The translations under genes and the position numbers were made by a program. Below, in pieces: positions 51,301 through 56,170 of a stretch of 64,000 bases of DNA (position 1 is the stretch's first letter; the number at the start of each line of letters is the position of its first letter). The notes under the pieces were generated by a model, which saw only the letters and a program-made list of their open reading frames with translations, made no database searches and was not told where the DNA came from. This stretch comes from Prorocentrum cordatum (taxonomy: Eukaryota; Sar; Dinophyceae; Prorocentrales; Prorocentraceae), in the NCBI GenBank assembly GCA_963575745.1, contig CAUYUJ010004598.1, positions 1-64,000 on the forward strand, written 5' to 3'.

Positions 51301-54300
51301 TGAGAAGGGGAACGCCAGGGGGGGACCAGCTCACGGGGGCCGAAGCATCGAGCTGGAATCGGCGATGCATATACATCGCTGACAGCTCCGCGCGATGGGC
51401 CCCCGACGGCGAATCCGCACTCTCCTGCGCCGGGGGTGGGCCATCGGGCCGCCCCGTCGGCGATCCATGAGCGGCTGGGAGGTCGGTGCTTCCCACCCCC
51501 AGAGCCGATCCCCCCCTGACGTTGCCTCCTGTGAAGGGGCCCTGGGACACACAAATAAATACACACAAATAAAATAATTCACTATATTTTCCTATATTTT
51601 CTGGGATTCTGTCATTTTTCCACATATTTTCTGGGAAATCGACGATTAATTGTGTCTGTGTGTTTTTTCCCTTTTGAAATTGGGGGGTCGGTGACGTTGC
51701 CTCCTGGCGCTTTCGGGTCACAACTCGGTCCTCCGGCGGCCGTCCGGGGCGAGCCGTGCGCCCTCGGGCTGCCCTCGGCGAGGCGCGGCTGCTGGACCCG
51801 CACCCTTCGAGGCCGGAGAACCGCCCGAGGTGCGACGGAGACGCCCGAAGACCTCGAGCCTCGGACCCGAAAGGCTCCCCCCGCAGGCCTGTCCCCCCCT
51901 GGCGCTGGCCTCTGAAGCTCGGAGCACACACACACACACAAGTCATACGCCAGAGGCGCGTGGACGCTGACAGTACTGTACAACGCTGTGCTTCCACCAT
52001 GCGCTGATCGTGCACAAGGTCAGAGCTCAGATTGCCACGAAATGACTCTCTCTGCACCATGATGGAGCACAGCCCTGGACTCGGGAGCCCACCAAGGACG
52101 TGCGCGCCCGGCCGCGTGCATGGACACGGCCCCCCGGTCCGCGAGGCCAGCCTCGTGTTACGAACGTTCGCGCGGCGCGCACTCTCGAAACCCACACATG
52201 GGTTCATGTAGCGTGTCCTTGGCGGCGCGCACAGGGGGGGAAGGGGGAGGGGGGAAGGCTTCTTAGAAGGAGGCGGCCTCTGAGAAGGCACCGGCCCTAT
52301 ACGTCTGCAGACAGGGCCCGCGCCTTCCAAGAGGCAGGGGCGCCTCTTACCCTGACCTTCCAGAGTGCTACAAAAAAGCCCTCCAGACCTATAGACCCAT
52401 CTGGGCTGCCTAAAACCTCGACCGGAATAAACATATCGAGGTCATGGTGCTATTTTTTGGCCCTCTGGGAAGGTCCGGGCAGGAGGCCCTCCCCCCTCAA
52501 CCACTGCCCCCCTCTGCGCGTCGCCGAGGCGCGCCTTCTTCCGCTCCTGACACCCCCATGAGCCCTCCAGGGGCCGGGGGCCCCGCGCGAGGCGCTGGGG
52601 CCCACAGCCCCGGGACCGGCGTGCCCCGCCCTGGGCCGGCGCCGGGCGGGGGCGGGGGCGGAGGGGGCGGGGGGGGCGGCGGCACCAGAGGCGGGTTGAG
52701 CTTCTTCGCCAGCATCCGCAGCACCTCGCGCAGGGTTCGGCGGGCAGCGGGCGGGGGGAAGGAGAGGGAGGAGGAGGCCTTCTCCATAGGGCGGCGGGGC
52801 TGCTCAGAAGGCCTCCGCGGCCTGCGGAGGAGGTCTTCTGCGTCTTCGGGGAGGGCTCAGATCGGCCGAGCCTGCTGAGAAGGCCGTGACAGACTGGCGC
52901 GCCAGTTCCTATAACGTCGCGCGTGGGTCGCTCAAGCTTGCATCGTCGGCGGCTTTTCGATCGCCAGACCATTCTATGTTTCAGCGGTGGACAAACCTCC
53001 CTTTAGTAAACCTCCCTTTAGTGAAAACGGTCTCGGACCGAAACCGACGGACCTGGACCTGCAAAAACAACGGCCGCGACGCCCTCTCGCGAACCGAGAA
53101 CGGCCAATTCGCTGATCGACGTGTCAGGGTTTAGGTCGGGCCTGTCCCCCTACAGGGGGCTTTTGGGCGAAAAATTTTCAGATACTCCAGAAATACTCCC
53201 AAAATGCTCAAAAATAATCCAAAAATCCTCCCCCGACTCTTTTTACCTATTCTTGAACATCCTTCCTGTAGAGGGACAGGCCCGACTTAGCTCTACGCTG
53301 GCCGGTCCCTGGCCCCCGGCGGCGCCCCGCCTCGAGCGCACGCGGCGGGGTCGCCGACGCGTCGGCACGGCTCGAGCCTGCCGCACCTCCGCGCGAGGCG
53401 CACGCCCGGCGCCCCGGCATCCCGCACCAGCGCCTCGCGGCGCGGCGCTGCCCAGGCAGCGCCGCGCCAGACGACGCCCTCGGCGTTTCGGCGTCGGGCG
53501 GAAGGGGGGGGGAGGGCCTGGCCCTGGTTCCCCCACGTCTGCTGACAGTAATACTGCAGCCATGGACCTGAGAATTGGACAGACAGACGCAGCACGACCC
53601 ACTCCACGTTGGAAAGGTTCCCAAAACGAGTGCTTGCACCGGTGCGTCCCACGGGGGAGGCTCCACCTGCTCGAGGCAGGCGCCAGGAGCAACCAGGGTC
53701 TGCTTCCAAAGGGGGGGGGTGCGAGGGCCCGCGCCGACAAAGCAAGGAAGACGAAAAGGATCACTATACTACAGGCTTTTCGGTGTGCGCATCGTCCCTG
53801 CGGCAGCGGCGCCACGCGTAGCACAGGCCCTGATTCTTGGTGCGGGAACGTCCCGCTCTCCATCGCAGAGACCATCGGAATCCAGGAATCTCCTCGCACC
53901 CTGGAGGCGAGCAGGGCACTTCTTGGCATGGGCCTCCACCGTGTGGTGACGGTGTGCGGGGCACCAGCTGCGGCCGCTTCTGCTCGCTCCGCCAGCGCCC
54001 GCCACGCCCCGCGTCGGGCGGGCGCCCGCGCACGGCCGAGGGCCGCGCGGGGTCGAGGGCACGAGAGCCGCTTCGAGGACGGCCCGAGGCCCCACGGAGG
54101 TGCCCAAAAGCGAAGCGCATCCCAAGGCGGAGAGCCCGGGCAGGAGGGACGCGAGCGTACCTTTGTGGATGCCATGGCAACGGACATCCTAACACTCCTA
54201 TCACTGGATTAAACATGTGGTTAAAAGGCTTGGAACATGTTCAAAAAATGTTCACAACATGTTTTTTACATGTTTAAGACACGTTGAAACCATGTTTTAG

Positions 54301-56170
54301 ACATCTGGAAATGATTTAGCAACATGCTCCCTCTCCATTGATCGTCGTCCACAAGCGTGCCCTGCAAAAGCTGAGGAAGTTCTCGACTTTCTTGCTGACT
54401 GCACGGCGCCGACGTTTCGCGTGGTGTGCTGCCGTCAGGCGGCAGACTCCAGACGCTCTCGGGGAGAGGGGGGAAGATTCACAATCGGCTCGGGCTGGGA
54501 TGTCACACTTGGGATGGCCATCTTGGGCTCTGGGAAGACCACTGATAGCTCTTGCGCACGATTAAACTCTCGTAGGTCAGGCAGCGAGGTCCAAGCCAAT
54601 GTCAAGCCTAAAACAAACCCGCTCGCTCTTCAACCGCGAATGCTTTATCCGACACGCAGGCGCCCGCGTCACCATGCAGGAGTCCCACCGAGCGCGCGAG
54701 CGTGTCCACCCAGTCACACCGGACACCGCAAAACTCATCCGCAGGCCGTCTTGGTCGGATCTCCCTGTACGCTCCCCTCGATCCCCGCCCTCCGCACCTC
54801 CCGCGCGGCAGGTGGCTCGGAGCAGCCACCGCCGCCACCGCCACAGCCGCGGCCGACGCCGCAGCCGCAGCCGCGCGGCCTCGGCGGCCGCCGCGGCAGC
54901 GCCGCGCGGCACCTGCCGCGCAGAGGGGCTCAGAGGGCGGGGCCCGAGGGCCCTTCGCCGCGCTGCGTGCAGAGCGTGCCGGGCACGCGGGCACCGCGCG
55001 AGGGCGGCAGCCCCGCTCGGCGGGGCCACAGGCCACGAAGAGGCACCGGCGGGCGCTGGCAGAAAGAGACACGTTGCCCGGTCTCGCCCAGCGCCAGGGA
55101 CTCGGGCGCTCCGCTGGGCACGGCGCTCGTACCCTGCAGGGCCATCGGCGCGGAGGCCGTGGCTTCAGCGAGGAAGATCATGAGTTCCATCGCGAAAAAT
55201 ACGCGGGCTCAGCGTCCGGGGCAGTGGCACACGGCCAGGTCCAACTCGAGCAGACGCAGGGTCCAGGGAATGCACCCAAAAGGTCCCGAAGTACGGTGTC
55301 CTATGCAGTAACAACTTGCACACTGCATGGATGCCCAATACAGCTGGGCGCATGTGCCATATCTGTCATCTGCCATGGGCAATATTATGCATAAGCGGGA
55401 AGCGATTACCTATTGGCAATAAACGATCGACAGATTCGAATATACAAGCAGTAGAATGCACGAAAACTGGGCATCAGGCATAGCGCACTGCATATCAAGA
55501 GCGAACGGCAATGCACAGACATCCCGAGGAGATGGTATATAGCATAGAATGCTGGGCTACGCCATGCGCAATGCAACACAATGCGATGCGTTGTAGAGCA
55601 ATATACAATAATCCCATGCAGCGAAATGCAGGTCCCCATACTATCAATCACCATGCCAGTCACCAATGCAATCCAACGCAGTGCGCTGCAAAGCGCAGCG
55701 CCACAAAGCAACACAAGGCAACGCATAGCAATGCAGAGCAAAGCAACACAAGGCACTGCAATGCCAACTACCTTATCTCCCCTCTCCCTTTTCAACTATC
55801 ATCTCTATGTCTAGATATGTACACGTATGCATATGCATCAGCTCCTCTCTCTTCTCTCCTTCCTCCTTCAGCTTCCATCCTCTCGCCTTCCTCCTACCAC
55901 CCTCGCCCCTCCTTCATCATCCATCCTCCCCATCCCTCGTCCATCCTGCCTCCTACCTCTCCCCCCCTCCTTGCATGGTCCTCCATCCTCTTTCTCCGCC
56001 TTCTCGTCCGTCTCCTCCTTCTTATCTTCCCCCTCCTCAACAACCCTTCTCCCCATCACCCCCCGTCATCCTCATCCTCCCCTCCTCCGCGCCATCCGAC
56101 CTCCCACAGCCCACCGCCAATACCCACGCGCCTCATTGTTGTCAATGTACTCCATGCACATCAGGATCAC
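13922..56170 (-). CDS. Beta-adaptin (AP-1/AP-2 complex large beta subunit), 12 of its exons
   Basis: Beta-adaptin is the large scaffold subunit of the clathrin adaptor complexes. It sits on the cytosolic face of trans-Golgi, endosomal or plasma membranes and binds clathrin and dileucine cargo through its alpha-solenoid trunk. Twelve minus-strand exons reconstruct 223 trunk residues in family order: 56170-56132, 52724-52686, 42805-42743, 41722-41636, 40456-40412, 39181-39098, 36956-36894, 33258-33217, 27855-27787, 18531-18490, 15842-15819, 13993-13922. Hallmark words are [52 protein letters not shown] and [11 protein letters not shown]. Every exon is a multiple of three, every intron is phase 0, and every exon begins with G after AG. 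Donors are six GC, five GT and one GA. About 97 residues are missing between exons 8 and 9, where the assembly gap lies. N-terminal exons and any linker or ear were not found. AP-1 beta, AP-2 beta or a shared AP-1/2 beta cannot be told apart. Confidence 0.93.
14880..15062. repeat. 87-bp tandem repeat, about 2.1 copies
   Basis: The word GCCAAAATCATTGATT recurs at 14891 and 14978, followed by TACTACGGTTTTGGCCCCAT and GCGCTAATTAAAGCTCCCC. Near-identical copies. The GCCAAAATCATTGAT core is also present in the CCAAGAGG elements at about 19530 and 24225. Confidence 0.9.
15063..15265. repeat. CCAAGAGGCCC-family block
   Basis: Degenerate 12-base units of the type CCCAAGAGGCCC and CCAAGATGGCCC, directly following the 87-bp repeats. 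Same family as the elements at 19175 and 23835. Confidence 0.8.
15265..15445. repeat. CCCGAACGACTCACACCA minisatellite
   Basis: About six units of roughly 28-31 bases containing CCCGAACGACTCACACCA, with variable GAGG/CGAAG spacers. Confidence 0.9.
15819..15842 (-). CDS. Beta-adaptin exon 11 (8-codon microexon)
   Basis: 24 bases, DDSQTIEK, flanked by CGACAG| and |GTGGAC. It supplies exactly the eight residues needed between KPPIK (exon 10) and GLLDKL (exon 12); the animal counterpart is EETDLIEP. Its shortness alone would be weak evidence. The exact length, the phase, the position between two certain exons and the AG|G rule make it convincing. Confidence 0.75.
16150..18000. repeat. Higher-order satellite of (GGGCTATAG)n, (GGGCACCC)n and a conserved spacer
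   Basis: Three blocks of the 9-base unit GGGCTATAG (about 16190-16695, 16835-17215, 17515-17780). Each is followed by a GC-rich block of GGGCACCC units and then by a conserved spacer containing ATCGGCG, CACCTAACCATATGA and CCGCTAGGACCCCTA (16743, 17415, 17931). TATA runs and GATGCCGGAGAA follow the first two spacers. The compound unit is about 520-670 bases. It fills most of the intron between adaptin exons 10 and 11. Confidence 0.95.
18490..18531 (-). CDS. Beta-adaptin exon 10
   Basis: 14 codons, [14 protein letters not shown], matching the family segment AAKEVVLAEKP. The acceptor is GCGAG|GCG. The donor is AAG|GATCCA, a GA donor, one of the non-canonical donors known from dinoflagellates. 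The next exon also starts with GA, so the junction carries a GA direct repeat. Confidence 0.9.
18735..18900 (-). repeat. CCAAGAGG-family fragment, inverted
   Basis: CTTGGGCCGTCCTGGGCCTCCTGGG-type units, the reverse complement of the CCAGGAGGCCC/CCAAGACGGCCC units found elsewhere. Confidence 0.65.
19175..19990. mobile_element. CCAAGAGG-type non-autonomous element, copy A
   Basis: Begins TCCGCCACCGTGCC and ends CACGATGGCGGGA, imperfect inverted ends of about 12 bases (10 of 12 match). The interior is degenerate 12-base CCAAGAGGCCC/CCAAGACGGCCC units around a conserved core (AAAATCATTGAT, then CTCTTCGGCTTCCCGACG) and the word ACATTTAGAGCCCTCGGCCCC. Both ends correspond to those of the copy at 23835. 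There is no coding capacity and no clear target-site duplication. Confidence 0.65.
20120..20162. repeat. (AC)n microsatellite
   Basis: AC run within a CATAC-rich stretch starting at about 20060. Confidence 0.9.
20475..20605. repeat. Dispersed repeat, copy 1 (pair at 30800-30930)
   Basis: GGTACCGATACCGCTACTC through GGTGCGTTCTG, AATCCAGC and GGAGGCC is shared with 30815-30925 in the same orientation at roughly 80 percent identity. No function is visible. Confidence 0.8.
20815..21090. repeat. TTGGCTGCC minisatellite
   Basis: Repeated GGCTGCCTCGTTGGCTGCC units of 12-24 bases. On the minus strand they give an Ala/Asn/Asp-rich pseudo-peptide, but I see no gene context. Confidence 0.8.
21795..22035. 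repeat. (GAC)n and 58-bp-like tandem repeats
   Basis: A GACGAC run (21797-21865), then about three degenerate units containing CGCGTTC/CGCGCTC, CCCTTGCAAA and CACCACG. Confidence 0.75.
22045..22224. mobile_element. T-shaped foldback element, copy 1
   Basis: Imperfect inverted arms run inward from AACTTTCGGAGGTCCGCGCG (22061) and CCCCGAAAGTT (ending 22204), with weaker extension to about 22045 and 22224. Between the arms lie two independent hairpins: CCCTGGCGCGC/GCGCGCCAGGG and GGCGCC/GGCGCC. It is the same family as 31734-31928, with the interior in opposite orientation. No open frame of its own. Confidence 0.85.
22640..23830. repeat. CATA/GACA/TGCA microsatellite complex
   Basis: Long ACATAC tetranucleotide runs with a GACA block (23040-23125) and many ATGC words, then degenerate AAACAAAC. 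About 1.2 kb, ending at the left end of the element at 23835. Confidence 0.97.
23835..24716. mobile_element. CCAAGAGG-type non-autonomous element, copy B
   Basis: Left end TCCGCCACCGTG and right end CACGGTGGCGGG are inverted repeats with 11 of 12 matches. The interior has CCAAGAGGCCC units, the core CAAAATCATTGAGTTTCCT and the word GGAACACGAAGCGAAAAT. It has the same architecture as 19175-19990. No open frame of note and no unambiguous target duplication. Confidence 0.7.
24755..26038. repeat. CT, TA, CATA and TGCA microsatellites
   Basis: CTCT run (24760-24815), TATA runs near 24860, then 1.1 kb of degenerate CATACA/ATGCATGC words. Confidence 0.95.
26040..27330. repeat. Tandem duplication of about 520-545 bp with CCCCCCGGTAA modules
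   Basis: ACACGACCTCCTCTGGTAGG recurs at about 26138 and 26660, and AAAGCGACAGGGGAGGACCC at about 26612 and 27157. Each unit has a GGA tract, a CAAAGGCGAGCAGACGC segment, a C/G homopolymer patch and several ACGAACCCCCCCGGTAA modules. The last two modules (27260-27300) are directly repeated. Confidence 0.9.
27787..27855 (-). CDS. Beta-adaptin exon 9
   Basis: 23 codons, [20 protein letters not shown] then NPE, one of the most conserved trunk segments ([19 protein letters not shown] in animals). The acceptor is CCAAG|GAG and the donor GAG|GCTGAC (GC type). It is the first exon recognised after the hole that contains the assembly gap. Confidence 0.95.
28325..28382. repeat. (GA)n(A)n tract
   Basis: GAGA run followed by a 15-base A run. 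Confidence 0.9.
28880..29620. repeat. G-homopolymer-rich tract
   Basis: Strong G skew with many GGGGGG runs. It includes a tandem of GGGGGGTTATACCATCTC and GGGGGGTATACCATTTCC separated by GGACCGCTCGG. Potential G-quadruplex sequence; no gene recognised. Confidence 0.75.
29640..30215. repeat. CCAAGAGG-family element, copy C
   Basis: 12-base units around a core (ACACATTGATTTCCCTTGGG, CCTTTTCGAGCTTCCC) and the word GGGGGAACATGAACCGATGAT. The right end, GGTGGGCTGAAGGCC, corresponds to copy B, but the left inverted end was not found, so this copy looks truncated. Confidence 0.7.
30408..30665. repeat. (CTC)n microsatellite
   Basis: CTC/CTT/CGT trinucleotide tract. Confidence 0.95.
30800..30930. 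repeat. Dispersed repeat, copy 2 (pair at 20475-20605)
   Basis: Shares GGTACCGATACCGCTACTC and the following 110 bases with the copy at 20475, same orientation. Confidence 0.8.
31468..31514. repeat. (GGA)n microsatellite
   Basis: Pure GGA run. Confidence 0.95.
31734..31928. mobile_element. T-shaped foldback element, copy 2 (perfect 55-bp arms)
   Basis: Arms 31744-31798 and 31864-31918 are exact reverse complements over 55 bases (outer end AAGTGACATAAACATAAAAA), extending to 31734/31928 with two mismatches. The 65-base centre folds into two separate hairpins, GGCGGCGC/GCGCCGCC and CCTGGCGCG/CGCGCCAGG. The whole can form a T-shaped or three-way structure. The assembly gap begins 17 bases to its right. 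Confidence 0.95.
31946..32045. other. Assembly gap (100 N)
   Basis: Exactly 100 N, the usual placeholder for unknown length. It lies between a perfect palindrome and a CAT array, both hard to assemble, and inside the interval where about 97 adaptin residues are missing. Confidence 1.
32046..32570. repeat. (CAT)n/(CAG)n array
   Basis: ATCATC/AGCATC trinucleotides, then a CCT run to 32620. Confidence 0.95.
32800..33010. repeat. CCAAGAGG-family fragment
   Basis: Degenerate GCCCAAAGAG/CCCCAAGAGCCCCC units. It sits about 200 bases downstream of adaptin exon 8 on the minus strand. Confidence 0.65.
33217..33258 (-). CDS. Beta-adaptin exon 8
   Basis: 14 codons, [14 protein letters not shown] ([14 protein letters not shown] in animals). 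The acceptor is CCAAG|GTC and the donor GAC|GCTGTG (GC type). The residues that follow in the family (the IFRKYPNKYE segment onward) were not found before exon 9. Confidence 0.95.
33633..33786. mobile_element. MITE-like element, degenerate copy
   Basis: The left end GTTGGGAGGGGCTTGTCCCC and right end GGGACAGGCCCGAC are imperfect inverted repeats. The interior is AT-richer, with CCCCGACTATTTTTTCCTAT. Same family and length as 53135-53286. The left end has decayed, and no clear target duplication remains. Confidence 0.75.
34110..35860. repeat. 90-bp satellite, about 19 copies
   Basis: Near-identical 90-base units containing CATTCTGGCACACCCCTCAC, TTTCGTGGCCCCATAGGGAG and GCCCGCATGCGGTTCCACC. 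Ninety is a multiple of three and the unit lacks stops in most frames, so long 30-residue-period frames appear on both strands. Indels of 1-2 bases in units near 34741, 34830, 34990 and 35110 shift frame without any compensating pattern, which argues against coding. Only the last unit is strongly diverged. Confidence 0.97.
35935..36090. repeat. TA run and dispersed repeat (pair at 54205-54345)
   Basis: A TATA run (35955-36020) is followed by ACATGTTCTAGACATCTGGA and CAACATGCTCCCTCTCCATT-like sequence shared with 54265-54340. Confidence 0.75.
36263..36303. repeat. (AC)n microsatellite
   Basis: AC run of about 20 units. Confidence 0.95.
36894..36956 (-). CDS. Beta-adaptin exon 7
   Basis: 21 codons, [20 protein letters not shown] then K. 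It matches the family segment that joins GRCA to VNYVVQEA; plant proteins read very similarly. The acceptor is GGAAG|GTG and the donor AAG|GCGCCT (GC type). Confidence 0.95.
37530..37660. repeat. Dispersed repeat (pair at 51575-51690)
   Basis: ATATTTTCTGGGGAATCGAC, GATTCATTGTGTCTG and GTGTTTTTTCCC are shared with 51600-51672, same orientation, about 90 percent identical over 60 bases. Confidence 0.8.
37790..38320. repeat. CCAAGAGG-family block
   Basis: Degenerate 12-base units such as CCCAAGAGGGCCCCAAGA, with an AC run at 37935. Confidence 0.7.
38325..38500. repeat. GA, AC and CACG microsatellites
   Basis: GAGA run, AC run, CACGCACG run and a second AC run in succession. Confidence 0.95.
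39098..39181 (-). CDS. Beta-adaptin exon 6
   Basis: 28 codons, [20 protein letters not shown] then [22 protein letters not shown] is diagnostic for the AP-1/AP-2 beta trunk. The acceptor is GCCAG|GTG. The donor GCG|GTGAGA is the only one of the twelve that fits the general eukaryotic consensus well. Confidence 0.97.
39640..39835. repeat. GCCGATGCATCGGC-rich dispersed block
   Basis: At least eight ATCGCCGATGCA/GATGCATCGGC palindromic words with a 60-70-base larger repeat (GGCTCCACATCGCCGATGC). The related copy at 56860-56970 shares GGCTCCACATCG. Confidence 0.85.
39840..40260. repeat. Degenerate GC-rich tandem repeats
   Basis: Words such as GATCGGTGCA, CTCCTGGCTTGG and GGCCAGG recur in about 90-110-base steps. 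Related words reappear at 49690-50170. Confidence 0.55.
40412..40456 (-). CDS. Beta-adaptin exon 5
   Basis: 15 codons, [15 protein letters not shown] (LDIMIRLASQANIAQ in animals). The acceptor is GCCAG|GTT and the donor CAG|GCCCCA (GC type). The upstream intron starts with GTT and this exon also starts with GTT, so the junction carries a three-base direct repeat. Confidence 0.93.
41636..41722 (-). CDS. Beta-adaptin exon 4
   Basis: 29 codons, beginning VQRRPGIL and ending [15 protein letters not shown]. The KYNDP(V/I)YVK(M/L)EK motif is nearly invariant in AP-1/AP-2 beta. The acceptor is GCAAG|GTC and the donor AAG|GTTCCC. It is the longest exon recovered. Confidence 0.97.
41870..42390. repeat. 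(GGA)n microsatellite
   Basis: GGA/GAA/GCA trinucleotide tract filling half of the intron between exons 3 and 4. Confidence 0.97.
42743..42805 (-). CDS. Beta-adaptin exon 3
   Basis: 21 codons, [20 protein letters not shown] then I (VTLLSAEPELQYVALRNINLI in animals). The acceptor is GCCGAG|GTC and the donor ATC|GCGCGG (GC type). Reading upstream of the AG also stays open (IALAE), but the AG|GTC start fits both exon 2 and the family. Confidence 0.95.
42995..43385. repeat. GTATGGTCTCCC minisatellite
   Basis: Degenerate 12-18-base units of the type CCCGTATGGTATCC, most regular at 43270-43345, then a TATA run. Confidence 0.85.
43640..45015. repeat. Two adjacent CCAAGAGG-family elements
   Basis: Blocks 43640-44050 and 44400-45010. 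The second carries the conserved core (TTTTTGAAAGATTTGGGAGC, CTTTTCGGCTTCCCGACGCC) and the word GGGAACACGAAACAACATTT that also marks copies A, B and C. A short AG-rich patch at 44050 and unique GC-rich sequence separate them. Confidence 0.75.
45263..46162 (-). pseudogene. Tyrosine-recombinase (DIRS/Crypton-like integrase) pseudogene
   Basis: A single minus-strand frame of 300 codons is interrupted by two TGA codons (45854-45856 and 45824-45826). It resembles tyrosine recombinases of dinoflagellate mobile elements. The N-terminal part has [12 protein letters not shown] and [17 protein letters not shown]. The middle, FFI[19 protein letters not shown], falls where the first catalytic-arginine box (F-L-R-x-G-E-L-L) should be. 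The C-terminal part has [29 protein letters not shown] and [10 protein letters not shown], with the second Arg, the GRW box and a candidate nucleophile Tyr. The first TGA sits at the expected catalytic Arg. Both stops are one C-to-T change from CGA. It lies in the intron between adaptin exons 2 and 3. Upstream element sequence (46.2-48 kb) was not resolved. Confidence 0.65.
46200..48000. other. Very GC-rich region with overlapping open frames
   Basis: Frames of up to 430 codons are open on both strands, as expected at this GC content. It lies upstream of the recombinase pseudogene on the minus strand and may be the rest of the same element (gag-like part). No motif supports a particular frame. 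Confidence 0.35.
48005..48195. repeat. TGGCGCACC minisatellite
   Basis: About 18 degenerate 9-12-base units (TGGCGCACC, TGGCACAC, TGGCGCGT). Confidence 0.85.
48595..48960. repeat. CCAAGATGG-family fragments
   Basis: GATAGCCCAAGATGGCCGCC and CACAAGATAGCCACACAT (twice, 48648 and 48835), then AAGAGGCCACAA units. Related to the CCAAGAGG family but diverged. Confidence 0.6.
49350..49570. repeat. CCAAGAGG-family fragment
   Basis: Units such as CCCAAGAGGCCCACGGGAGG with the flanking word GGGGTGGTTTTTCGTCCGGG; GC-rich variant. Confidence 0.65.
49690..50265. repeat. GC-rich tandem repeats with CGGGTCGAGAGCG modules
   Basis: CGCGGGTCGAGAGCGCACCT and GAGCGGGCCGCGC-CAGCT followed by AATTGAC occur at 49838 and 50195, and again at 57583. 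Between them CCAGGCACGGCG, GCAGCGGTGTGCAC and GTGCACGGCCACCGCT recur. Confidence 0.8.
50337..50590 (+). repeat. 250-bp direct repeat, left copy
   Basis: From ACGTCTGCAGACAGGGCCCG through CCCATCTGGGCTGCCTAAAA to CTCTGCGCGTCGCCGA it is about 92-95 percent identical to 52277-52530. It flanks about 1.7 kb of unrelated sequence. No clear LTR-type termini. Confidence 0.9.
51575..51690. repeat. Dispersed repeat (pair at 37530-37660)
   Basis: Contains two tandem TATTTTCTGGGA words plus the shared GAAATCGACGATTAATTGTG and GTGTTTTTTCCC. Confidence 0.8.
52277..52530 (+). repeat. 250-bp direct repeat, right copy
   Basis: Partner of 50337-50590. It is followed within about 160 bases on the minus strand by adaptin exon 2. 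Confidence 0.9.
52686..52724 (-). CDS. Beta-adaptin exon 2
   Basis: 13 codons, [13 protein letters not shown], matching YYGTLLKKLAPPL of animal proteins at the same spacing between the MEY/MEM segment and VTLL. The acceptor is GCGAG|GTG and the donor CTG|GTGCCG. A GCC/CCG-rich intronic tract follows on the minus strand and creates a false polyproline frame. Confidence 0.85.
53135..53286. mobile_element. MITE-like element, intact copy
   Basis: 152 bases with terminal inverted repeats GTCGGGCCTGTCCCCCTACA / TGTAGAGGGACAGGCCCGAC (one mismatch in about 22). It is flanked on both sides by TTAG (53131-53134 and 53287-53290), a candidate 4-base target duplication. The interior is AT-rich (TTTTCAGATACTCCAGAAAT). 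No coding capacity. Sister copy at 33633-33786. Confidence 0.9.
54205..54345. repeat. ACATGTT-rich dispersed repeat (pair at 35935-36090)
   Basis: Repeated AACATGTT/ACATGTTT words and then TTTTAGACATCTGGAAATGA and CAACATGCTCCCTCTCCATT, shared with 36025-36080. Confidence 0.8.
55540..55780. repeat. GCAATGC/AACGCA degenerate repeat
   Basis: Short words GCAATGCA, CAACGCA and AAAGCA recur at irregular 8-12-base spacing. No gene is visible. Confidence 0.6.
56132..56170 (-). CDS. Beta-adaptin exon 1 recovered (most upstream in window)
   Basis: 13 codons, [13 protein letters not shown], matching the segment VLMKFMEMLSKD of animal proteins and MILQQMELITSTD of plants. The acceptor is CTCCAG|GTG and the donor GAG|GCGCGT (GC type). 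The preceding trunk residues were not found in 56.2-64 kb and probably lie beyond the window. Confidence 0.8.

Larger units (their letters stand above)
52725..56131 (-). other. Intron between adaptin exons 1 and 2
   Basis: GC-AG intron of 3407 bases with the intact MITE-like element, a dispersed repeat and GC-rich unique sequence. [10 protein letters not shown] word at 55164-55190 mimics part of exon 1 (see findings). Confidence 0.75.

Noticed and set aside
52497-52787. Polyproline (FH1-like) minus-strand frame of 96 codons
   Set aside because: Its conserved part is adaptin exon 2; the proline run is the translated start of the following intron.
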